NCBI GenBank assembly: GCA_030427205.1
Contig: JAUHXC010000003.1
Location: forward strand, 333,801 to 397,800
Direction: 5' to 3'
Origin: a bacterium
GTDB taxonomy: Bacteria > Myxococcota_A > Bradymonadia > UBA7976 > UBA1532
DNA: 64,000 bases
Of this stretch, positions 26,623-33,797 are shown piece after piece. The notes beneath the pieces are model-generated. The model was given only the letters and a program-made list of their open reading frames with translations. It ran no database searches and had not been told where the DNA came from. The position numbers and the translations under genes were made by a program. Every line of letters begins with the position of its first letter. Positions within the stretch are counted from its first letter, which is position 1.

Positions 26623-26730
26623 GGCGCCGATGGTGACAGAGCCCGGCCGCGAACGCTTCTTTAGAGTCACCGGTGCAAGGCCCGCGTCATGGCCCGTGGT
26701 GACGGATTGGCGACAGCGGTGCGGATCGGC

Positions 26731-26759
26731 TTGCCTCGGCCTCGGCGCCGATCCATAGT
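26731..26759 (+). promoter_or_regulatory. Candidate promoter of the ATP-grasp pair
   Basis: TTGCCT (26731-26736) and CATAGT (26754-26759) are 17 bases apart, followed 40 bases later by GGAGGAGG and the ATG at 26807. Both boxes are moderate matches. Confidence 0.4.
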
Positions 26760-26806
26760 GCGCCGCTTTTGTGGGCCCCTGCCGGCCCCACCGGAGGAGG
26801 TGCGCC

Positions 26807-28027
26807 ATGCACGTCGTCTTCGTCGCCCCCCATTTCCCTGCCAACCAGCGCGACTTCGTGCGCGGCCTCAAGTCGGTCGGCGCCCGGGTCACCGGCATCG
26901 GCGAGGCCGAGCTCGGCTGGCTCGACGGCGAGCTGCGCGGCTGGCTCGACGGCTACGAGCAGGTCGCCAACGTCTGCGACCCGCGCGCGCTCTACGGCGC
27001 CGTCGAGCGCATCCAGGCCCGGGGCTGGGTCGACCGCCTCGAGGCGACCATCGAGGCGCATATCATCCCCACCGCCGAGGTGCGCGCCGCCCGGGGGATT
27101 CCGGGGCTGACCCCGCGGGCCGCCGAGATCTGCCGCGACAAGGCGCTGATGAAAGAGGTGCTGCGCGCGGGCGGGGTGCCCTGCGCCCGCTCGGCGCGCA
27201 TCGGCAGCATTGCCGAGGGCACCGAGTTCGCGCAGGCGGTGGGCTTCCCGCTCATCGTCAAGCCGATCGACGGCGCGGGCGCGGCGGGCACCAGCCGGGT
27301 CGACGACCTCGCCGGGCTGCACGCCGCGCTGCGTGAGTCGGGGGTCGGCGGCGGCCACGCGGTCGCCGTCGAGGAGTTCATCGAGGGCCACGAAGGCTTC
27401 TACGACACTCTCACCGTCGGCGGCGCGGTGCAGCACGAGTTCATCTCGCACTACTACCCCAACGTGCTCGTCGGCATGCGCACCCGCTGGATCTCGCCGC
27501 GCATCGTCGCCACCAACCGCGACGACGCGCCGGGCTACGCCGAGGTCAAGGCGCTCGGGCGCAAAGTCATCGACCTGCTCGGCCTGGGCACCACCGCGAC
27601 CCACATGGAGTGGTTCTTCGGGCCCAAGGGGCTCAAGTTCTCCGAGATCGGCGCCCGCCCGCCGGGCGTGCTGCAGTGGGATCTCTACAACTTCGGCAAT
27701 GACATCGACCTGTACCGCGAGTGGGCCGCCGCGCTGGTGCACGGCCGGGTGCTCGATGCCCGATCGAAGCGCTTCTCGACGGGGCTGCTGGCCAAGCGCC
27801 CCGACCGCGACGGGCGCATCGTCGGCTACAGCGGCATGGACGCGGTGCAGGCCGAGGTCGGCGAGTGGATCATCGACTGCCACCTGCCCTCGCCGGGCAC
27901 GCCGACCCAGCCGGTCGAGGCCGGCTTCATGGCCAACGCCTGGGTGCGCATGCGCCACCCGGACTACGACACCCTCAATGAGATGATGGACTTCGTCGGC
28001 CGCACCCTGCAGTGCCACGCCGCGTAG
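26807..28027 (+). CDS. ATP-grasp enzyme, first of a tandem pair
   Basis: The protein is 406 residues from ATG 26807, which has a very strong ribosome binding site (GGAGGAGG). It has a preATP-grasp-like N-terminus (MHVVFVAPHFPANQRDFVRG), then an ATP-grasp core: the nucleotide-binding strand FPLIVKPIDGAGAAGT, the adenine-contact region VEEFIEGHE and the metal-binding HMEWFFGPKGLKFSEIGAR with Glu and Arg. These carboxylate-amine ligases join an acyl-phosphate to an amine. The downstream gene is a clear paralogue. No precursor peptide, export gene or NRPS is adjacent, so the product is unknown; a dipeptide, a peptide cap or a modified metabolite are options. Confidence 0.85.
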   Translation: MHVVFVAPHFPANQRDFVRGLKSVGARVTGIGEAELGWLDGELRGWLDGYEQVANVCDPRALYGAVERIQARGWVDRLEATIEAHIIPTAEVRAARGIPGLTPRAAEICRDKALMKEVLRAGGVPCARSARIGSIAEGTEFAQAVGFPLIVKPIDGAGAAGTSRVDDLAGLHAALRESGVGGGHAVAVEEFIEGHEGFYDTLTVGGAVQHEFISHYYPNVLVGMRTRWISPRIVATNRDDAPGYAEVKALGRKVIDLLGLGTTATHMEWFFGPKGLKFSEIGARPPGVLQWDLYNFGNDIDLYREWAAALVHGRVLDARSKRFSTGLLAKRPDRDGRIVGYSGMDAVQAEVGEWIIDCHLPSPGTPTQPVEAGFMANAWVRMRHPDYDTLNEMMDFVGRTLQCHAA

Positions 28028-28055
28028 TGCCACGCCGAAGGCTGAGAGACATCCC

Positions 28056-29288
28056 ATGAAGCAGCCCATGCGCGTCGTCTTCATCGCCCCTGATTTTCCG
28101 CCCGAGCAGCGGTTCTTCACCCGCGGGCTCGCCCGGCTCGGCGTCGAGATCATCGGCGTCGGCGGCAGCCCCGAGGGCGCGCTCGATCCCAGCGTGCGCG
28201 AGGTGCTCGCCGGCTACCTGCACGTGCCGCACCTCTTCAACGAAGCCCGCGCCGCCGAGACCATCGCCCGCGCCGTGGCCCGCTTCGCGCCCGATCGGGT
28301 CGAGAGCCTGTGGGAGCCCACGGTGCTGCTCGCCGCCCGGGTGCGCGAGATGCTCGAGCTGCCCGGCATGCGCCGCGACACCGTGCTCGGCTTCCGCGAC
28401 AAGGTGGTGATGCGCGCGCGCTGTGAAGCGGCCGGGGTGCGCATCCCCAAGACCCGCCGGGCGCGCACCGTCGGCGAGGCGTGGGCCGCCGCCGAAGAGA
28501 TCGGCTATCCGCTGGTGGTCAAGCCCGTCGCCGGGGCCGGCAGCGCCGATACCTACCGCTGCGACGACGCGAAGCAGCTCGAAGAGGTGCTGCGCCGCAC
28601 CGGGCACGTCGCCGAGGTCAGCGTCGAGGAGTTCATCGACGGCGAGGAGTTCACCTGCGACGCCGTCTGCATCGACGGCGAGCCGGTCTTCGAGAGCGTC
28701 ACCCAGTATTTTCCCCGGCCGCTGGTCTTCCGCAGCGAGCAGTGGATCAGCCCGGCCCAGATCACCTATCGCGACCCGCACCAACCCGCGCTGATGCCCG
28801 GCGTCGAGCTGGGCCGGCAGGTGGTCGCCGCGCTGGGCATGGGCACCGGCTTCACCCACATGGAGTGGTTCCGCAAGCCCGACGGCGAGGTGGTGCTCGG
28901 CGAGATCGGCTGCCGCAACGGCGGCGGGCACCTCGTCGACATGATCAACTGGTCCAACGACATCGACATCTACACCGAGTGGGCCCGGGCGGTGTGCTTC
29001 GGCCGCTTCGAGGCGAAGCCGAGCCGGGCGTATCACGTCGGCATGGTCTTCAAGCGGGCGCTGGGCGAGGGGCGCATCACCGGGCACGCCGGGCGGCAGA
29101 TGTTCCACAACGCCGCGGGTCAGTGGCTGGTGGCCGATACGCTGCTGCCCGTCGGCGCGCACCGCCGCGACTGGAAGGCGACGCTGGTCAGCGACGGATT
29201 CCTCTGCGTGCGCCACCCCGACCTGGGCAAGGTGCACGCGCTGGTCGACCGGGCGATCAACGAGGTGCGGATCTACGCCGGCGGCTGA
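28056..29288 (+). CDS. ATP-grasp enzyme, second of a tandem pair
   Basis: This 410-residue protein begins MKQPMRVVFIAPDFPPEQRF, matching the start of the upstream paralogue. Its core motifs also align: YPLVVKPVAGAGSADT, VEEFIDGEEFTCD, THMEWFRKPDGEVVLGEIGC. The Arg of the first enzyme's GAR is replaced by CRNGGG context here, so substrate pockets differ. It lies 28 bases downstream in the same orientation, surely one operon. Diverged tandem duplicates usually take successive or alternative substrates. A palindromic repeat follows the gene. Confidence 0.85.
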   Translation: MKQPMRVVFIAPDFPPEQRFFTRGLARLGVEIIGVGGSPEGALDPSVREVLAGYLHVPHLFNEARAAETIARAVARFAPDRVESLWEPTVLLAARVREMLELPGMRRDTVLGFRDKVVMRARCEAAGVRIPKTRRARTVGEAWAAAEEIGYPLVVKPVAGAGSADTYRCDDAKQLEEVLRRTGHVAEVSVEEFIDGEEFTCDAVCIDGEPVFESVTQYFPRPLVFRSEQWISPAQITYRDPHQPALMPGVELGRQVVAALGMGTGFTHMEWFRKPDGEVVLGEIGCRNGGGHLVDMINWSNDIDIYTEWARAVCFGRFEAKPSRAYHVGMVFKRALGEGRITGHAGRQMFHNAAGQWLVADTLLPVGAHRRDWKATLVSDGFLCVRHPDLGKVHALVDRAINEVRIYAGG

Positions 29289-29330
29289 GGCCGGAACCGC
29301 TCGCCGTCAGCAGGGCGCGGAAATACTTCG

Positions 29331-29440
29331 GACCGAGCACCGTGCGGGGCCGCGAGCCGAGTTCAAGGCGCGAAGGCGCAGGGATATCCGAAGATATCGC
29401 GAGCTTTCGCAACACAGAAATCGGCTCGCGGGACCGTGCG
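29331..29440 (-). repeat. Intergenic palindromic repeat, copy 2 (inverted relative to copy 1)
   Basis: This 110-base element sits between the convergent second ATP-grasp gene and gluQ. The arms CCGCGAGCCGAGTTC and GAAATCGGCTCGCGG pair. The inner GATATC-CGAA-GATATC hairpin occupies the position of GAAATAC/GTATTTC in copy 1. Sequence outside the stems (CCTTGAACTCGG, GGTCCCG, CCGATTTC on the opposite strand) is shared with 21321-21428. Confidence 0.7.
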
Positions 29441-29471
29441 GGGCGAAGGGAGAATGTTTTTCCGCACCCTG

Positions 29472-30491
29472 TCAGAACCAGGGCGGCGGCGGCAGCTTCA
29501 CCTCGCCCGGGTCGAGCCCGTCGAGGTCGAACGCCGCGACCAGCCGCGCCAGATCGCCGGTATCGGGCAGCCCCGAGATGCGGGCCAGCAGCCGCACCAC
29601 CGCCTCGGGCGCGACGCCGGCCTCGCGCAGCTCGGTCAGGGCGATGTCGCCGTCGCGTTTGGCCAGCCGACGACCATGGGCGTCGACCACCAGCCCCACA
29701 TGGGCATAGCGCGGCTCGGGCAGGCCCAACACCCGCACGATCAGGAGCTGCCGGGCGGTGCTGGCGATGAGATCGGCGCCGCGCACGACCTGGGTGCAGC
29801 CCATGGCCACGTCGTCCCAGCTGCACGCGATCTGGTAGGCCGCGATGCCGTCGACCCGGCGCACGACGAAGTCGCCCATGCGCCGCGCCATGTCGAAGTC
29901 CTGCGGGCCCGCCAGCCGGTCGACATAGCGCAGGCGCTCGACGCCCAGCCGCTTCAGCGCGCCGGCGACGTCGAGGCGCAGCGCCGGCGCGCGGCCCCGC
30001 TTCTGCGGCAGGGCGTCCAGATCACCCAGCGGCGTGGGTTCTGGCGGCTTGCAGGTGCCGGCATAGACCGGGCCTTCATCGCTGGCGTGCGGCGCGCGGG
30101 CCGCCTCGCGCACCTCGCGGCGGCTGCACCAGCACGGATACAGCAGCCCCAGCCCGTCGAGGGCGCGCAGCACCGCCGCGTACTGATCGTAGCGCGCGCT
30201 CTGGCGATAGGGCCCGACCGGACCGCCGCCCGGCGACGCGGCGTTGGGCCCCTCGTCGTAGATCAGCCCCAGCCAGTCCAGGTCGGCGTATTGCCCTTCG
30301 AGGATGCCCGCCGGGATGGCCTGGGGGTCGAGGTCTTCCACCCGCAGCACCGCGCGCAGCCCGGCCGCGCGGCTGGCGAGCCAGTCGAGCAGCGCCGTGC
30401 GCGCGTTGCCCAGGTGCAGGCGGCCGGTGGGGGTCGGGGCGAAGCGGCCAGCGCCGCGGGTCGGCGAGTCGATCGGAGGCAGCGGCGACAT
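29472..30491 (-). CDS. gluQ: Glutamyl-Q tRNA(Asp) synthetase
   Basis: This 339-residue protein is a shortened glutamyl-tRNA synthetase without an anticodon-binding domain, the normal form of GluQRS. It shows RFAPTPTGRLHLGNAR with the HIGH-like HLGN (26-29), the zinc ligands Cys120, Cys122, Tyr143 and Cys147, and the KMSKS-like LAKRD (276-280). It charges glutamate onto queuosine at position 34 of tRNA(Asp) in the cytoplasm. A few residues longer than the E. coli enzyme (about 300). Start ATG 30491. The upstream uncharacterised gene lies 39 bases away on the same strand. Confidence 0.95.
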   Translation of the reverse strand: MSPLPPIDSPTRGAGRFAPTPTGRLHLGNARTALLDWLASRAAGLRAVLRVEDLDPQAIPAGILEGQYADLDWLGLIYDEGPNAASPGGGPVGPYRQSARYDQYAAVLRALDGLGLLYPCWCSRREVREAARAPHASDEGPVYAGTCKPPEPTPLGDLDALPQKRGRAPALRLDVAGALKRLGVERLRYVDRLAGPQDFDMARRMGDFVVRRVDGIAAYQIACSWDDVAMGCTQVVRGADLIASTARQLLIVRVLGLPEPRYAHVGLVVDAHGRRLAKRDGDIALTELREAGVAPEAVVRLLARISGLPDTGDLARLVAAFDLDGLDPGEVKLPPPPWF

Positions 30492-30530
30492 GGCCCGAGC
30501 ATGGGCGCTCGCCGCGGGGGAGTCCAGCCC

Positions 30531-31466
30531 TCAGCCGAGCCCGCGCCAATCCGGCGCGCGGGCGGCGACCTCTGCCCGCCAGCGGCTGGCGCCGCCCGGC
30601 AGCGGCCACGCGCGGGTACACGATCGCTCGAACTCGGGGTCGGCGAACCCCGCGATCAGGTGTCGGTTCAGCCGGTCGACCGCCGAAGGGTAGGGCGCGT
30701 CGAGTCGGGCGAACGCGTCACCCACCGAGCGCCACAGCGCCGCCCGCTCTTGCTGCCGGGCCGCGTAGCGCACCGTTCGAACGCGATTGAGCACCAGCGC
30801 GGCCGGCGCTCGCTCTTCGAGCAACGCCGCCTGCAGCCGATCGTGGCCGTCGAGCAGCACGCAGGCGTCGAGCCCGCCGACGAAGAAGAGCAGCAGCGGC
30901 GCGAGCGAGCCATCCCGCGCCCGCTTCCGCAGGGCCTTGATCCGCCCCGCGTCGGGTCGAGACAGGGTGCGCAGGCCGATGACGGCGCCGCTGCCGTTGA
31001 GGTCCCACGCTTCGAAGGCGCGCCGCGGTTGCGCGGTCAGCGCGCGCAGGCCGAGCACCGGGGGCATGTCGGTGGCGGCGTCGTCGAAGGAGCGGAGCCC
31101 CGGGCCACGGGCCGGCTCGAGCCGCCAGATGCCGTCGTCGAGCGCCCCGTCCAGGTGGCGGGCGAAGATCCGGCTCCACGCGGCGAGCCAGCGAGCGCTG
31201 TCGGGCGACCCCTGCACGGCGCGGGCGGCGTCGGCCCTCAGCGGTGGAATCAGAGCGGGGGTGGCGTCGGTGCGCAGCCACCAGAAGCCGGCCCAGCGCG
31301 GGGCGAGGCGGGCCCAGAGCATGGGGGACGGGCCGATGCACAGCCGGATCAAGCGCGGCGCTGCGCCCTCGACCCGCAGCGTCGGGCGGCCGCGGTGCTC
31401 TACGACGAGCCCGAGGCCGGACCACTGCTCGGGCTGGCCCGCAGGATGGCGATCGAACCAGCGCAC
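30531..31466 (-). CDS. Uncharacterised protein with ParB/Srx-like DGHDRLQAAL motif
   Basis: This 311-residue protein starts at GTG 31466 with GAGG about 11 bases upstream. The N-terminal half (Trp-rich, WAGFWWLRTD) is not recognised. The region ACVLLDGHDRLQAALLEERA resembles the ParB/sulfiredoxin-type nucleotide-binding motif (LxDGHHRxxAA) in position and spacing, preceded by VIGLRTLSRPDAGRI. That fold can bind CTP or ATP, but the match is short. It starts 18 bases after the stop of the small secreted protein, so the two probably form an operon. Confidence 0.5.
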   Translation of the reverse strand: MRWFDRHPAGQPEQWSGLGLVVEHRGRPTLRVEGAAPRLIRLCIGPSPMLWARLAPRWAGFWWLRTDATPALIPPLRADAARAVQGSPDSARWLAAWSRIFARHLDGALDDGIWRLEPARGPGLRSFDDAATDMPPVLGLRALTAQPRRAFEAWDLNGSGAVIGLRTLSRPDAGRIKALRKRARDGSLAPLLLFFVGGLDACVLLDGHDRLQAALLEERAPAALVLNRVRTVRYAARQQERAALWRSVGDAFARLDAPYPSAVDRLNRHLIAGFADPEFERSCTRAWPLPGGASRWRAEVAARAPDWRGLG

Positions 31467-31484
31467 GGCGGGTGTATCCTCAGC

Positions 31485-31925
31485 TCAGTTGCACTGGAAC
31501 TCGGGGGTCTCCGACGGCTTGAAGGTGATGCTGTCGGGGGAGAGCTTCTCGAGCTTGGCGCCGTCGAGGATGATGCGGCAGCGCTTGCCGGGCTCGGCGG
31601 CGGTGGGCACGATCGAGATCTTCACCGACATCTGCTGGCCGGTCATCTGCTGCAGCTTCTTGTAGGTGAAGTCCTTCATCGAGCCCGCCGACAGGGTCAC
31701 CTTGCGCCCGTCGAACTTGCCCGAGAGCGCGGCGACCACGACGTCGTTGCCCTGCAGCGCGATCGACAGCGCCGGGATCTCGATGGCGGTGAAGGTGCCG
31801 GCGAGCAGGCCGCCGGTGGAGAGGCGGAACTGCAGCGGGGCCTTGGCGCCGGGCTTCGCCGGGGTCTGGGCCTGGGCGGCGAAGGGGACGAGCAGGGCGG
31901 CGGCCAGCATCAGGATGCGCATCAT
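31485..31925 (-). CDS. Small secreted protein of unknown function
   Basis: The protein is 146 residues from the ATG at 31923-31925, preceded by GGAG at 7 bases. It has a Sec signal peptide (MMRILMLAAALLVPFAAQAQ, cleavage after AQA). The mature part is mostly beta strands (LSTGGLLAGTFTAIEIPALS, FDGRKVTLSAGSMKDF) with two Cys, one at the extreme C-terminus (EFQCN). No domain is recognised. Probably periplasmic or extracellular. Confidence 0.6.
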   Translation of the reverse strand: MMRILMLAAALLVPFAAQAQTPAKPGAKAPLQFRLSTGGLLAGTFTAIEIPALSIALQGNDVVVAALSGKFDGRKVTLSAGSMKDFTYKKLQQMTGQQMSVKISIVPTAAEPGKRCRIILDGAKLEKLSPDSITFKPSETPEFQCN

Positions 31926-32022
31926 CGAAGGTCTCCACGGGCGGTCGAGGGTGACTGGGCGCACCTTAGCAGATCGACGCGTACGGGAAGCAAGCGGGCG
32001 GGCAGGGTCGAGATGGCGCGGG

Positions 32023-33678
32023 TCAGCCGCGCTCGGACCAGCCGGCGGGGATCGTGAGGCCCAGGGTCTGCAGCGACAGCCGCTCGTCGGCGCTCAGGGC
32101 GAGGGCGGCGGCGGGCAGGGGGCCGTCGGCGAGGCGGTCGAGGGCGGCGGCGGCGGCCGGAGAGAGCTCGGCGACGATGATGTCTCCGCCGGCGGTGCGG
32201 CGCACGGCGAGGCGGTGCGGCTTGGGCGGCAGGTCGTCGAGGTCTTCGGGCACGGCGTCGGGGTCGTCCTTCAGCCGGGCGGTCAGGTCGCGCACGTCGA
32301 CGGCCGGGGCCAGCAGCTCGACGCCGGGGGCTCGGCGCACGCGGTCGTCGAGCGCGGGGGCCAGCGCGCCGAAGGCCTCGGCGGCGGGATCGGGCGGCTC
32401 GGGGTGAGCGATCGCCGCCTCGTACAGCGCCAGATCGGCGACGGGGCCGGGGGCCTCGGCGGCGAGGAAGCGGGCGAAGCGGCGGGCGATGGGGCCGCGG
32501 GTGGGGGACTCGGCGGTGACGAAGGCCTCGACCACCGGCACGAAGGCCTCGCCGAGCAGCTCGACGGTGCCCGGCAGCCCTTCGGCGAGGCCGGCGGCGG
32601 GCTGATCGATCGCCCGCCCCAGGTCGACGTCGTCGGGCAGGGGCAGGCCCAGAGCGAAGACGGCCTCGGGCTCGGGCATGATCCAGTCGTCGTGCAGCGC
32701 GCGGTAGCCCTCGACCGCGGCGACGATGCCTTGGGCGGTGGTCTCGGCGGCGAGAGCGTCGACCAGCCCGTCGAGCGCCGCGCCCAGCTCGGGCTCGCAC
32801 TGGCTGCCGACCTGAAGCAGCCGCCAGCCGATGTCGTGGGCCACCCACTGCCAGTGGTCGCCCTTCAGCGGCTGCGCCTCGCGGCCGCCGCACAGGTCGT
32901 CGAGCAGCTCGAGCACCCGGGCCTCGATGCTGTCGAGGGTGGCGTGATCGCGGCCGGGCGCGGGGAACAGCTCGGCGAAGCGGCGGTACTCGGGCGACAT
33001 CAGCCGCAGCCGATGGGCGCCGACGTAGGCCAGGGCGTCGCTCTGCAGGTCGATGGTGGTCCAGCGATGCGAGCTGGGGCGGCCCGTGCGGCGGGAGCGG
33101 GCGACGGCGGCCAGCTCGGCCTCGACGAAGGCTCGCCCGCGGTCATACCAGCGCCCGTCGATCTCGATCGGACCACAGAGCGCGGCGCGCTCGCAGGTGG
33201 GGCAGAAGGCGCCGTAGAGCGGGCCGCCGCTCGCGTGGGCCGGACAGCGGCGCAGGCCGGCCTCGTCGAGGAAGTAATACAGCGTCACCGGCAGCAGCTC
33301 GGCCACGCGACAGCCGAGCGCGAGGAACAGCGGGCTGGCGTCGGGGCGCCAGGCGTGGCCGACCAGCGCGTGGCACAGCTCGTGGGCCGTCCACTTGGCG
33401 CGGTGGCCCGGGTGGAAGCTGCCGAGCACGCCGTCGTGGCGGAAGGGGCCGTACTTGGGCTCGACGAGGCGCCCGCCCTGCCAGACCGCTTCGCCGAAGA
33501 GATCGGGGCGGTCGGCGGGGGCCCAGTGGTCGGGCAGGCGCAGGTGCTGGCGGTACTCGAAGTGGGTCAGGCTCAGCCCGCTGGCGGCGGCGAGGCGGCC
33601 GATGCGGGCGGCGGCCGGCGAGCGGCTCAGCTCGGGCGCGGGGCAGTTGACGAGGCTCGGCGAGGGGCGGTCGTGCAT
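32023..33678 (-). CDS. Uncharacterised protein with HExxH motif, Cys cluster and DUF2063-like tail
   Basis: The protein is 551 residues from ATG 33678. Near residue 100 it has KWTAHELCHALVGHAW, an HExxH zinc-metallopeptidase-like motif. This is followed by a Cys-rich segment (RRCPAHASG and FCPTCERAALC) that could be a zinc ribbon. The C-terminal about 170 residues (ARFLAAEAPGPVADLALYEA through HRLAVRRTAGGDIIVAELSP) resemble the DUF2063/MNIO-partner putative nucleic-acid-binding domain by pattern, an inference from memory. No MNIO (DUF692) enzyme is nearby. Function unknown. Confidence 0.55.
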   Translation of the reverse strand: MHDRPSPSLVNCPAPELSRSPAAARIGRLAAASGLSLTHFEYRQHLRLPDHWAPADRPDLFGEAVWQGGRLVEPKYGPFRHDGVLGSFHPGHRAKWTAHELCHALVGHAWRPDASPLFLALGCRVAELLPVTLYYFLDEAGLRRCPAHASGGPLYGAFCPTCERAALCGPIEIDGRWYDRGRAFVEAELAAVARSRRTGRPSSHRWTTIDLQSDALAYVGAHRLRLMSPEYRRFAELFPAPGRDHATLDSIEARVLELLDDLCGGREAQPLKGDHWQWVAHDIGWRLLQVGSQCEPELGAALDGLVDALAAETTAQGIVAAVEGYRALHDDWIMPEPEAVFALGLPLPDDVDLGRAIDQPAAGLAEGLPGTVELLGEAFVPVVEAFVTAESPTRGPIARRFARFLAAEAPGPVADLALYEAAIAHPEPPDPAAEAFGALAPALDDRVRRAPGVELLAPAVDVRDLTARLKDDPDAVPEDLDDLPPKPHRLAVRRTAGGDIIVAELSPAAAAALDRLADGPLPAAALALSADERLSLQTLGLTIPAGWSERG

Positions 33679-33797
33679 CGCGGGCTCCGGATCGGGCGGC
33701 CATCGGCGGTGATCGGCTGCTGATAGTCGCACTGCGCCCGGCTGCGCAAGTCCGGTATGCTGCTGCGCGCCGCACTTCGGTCTCCGGGGGTCAAAGC

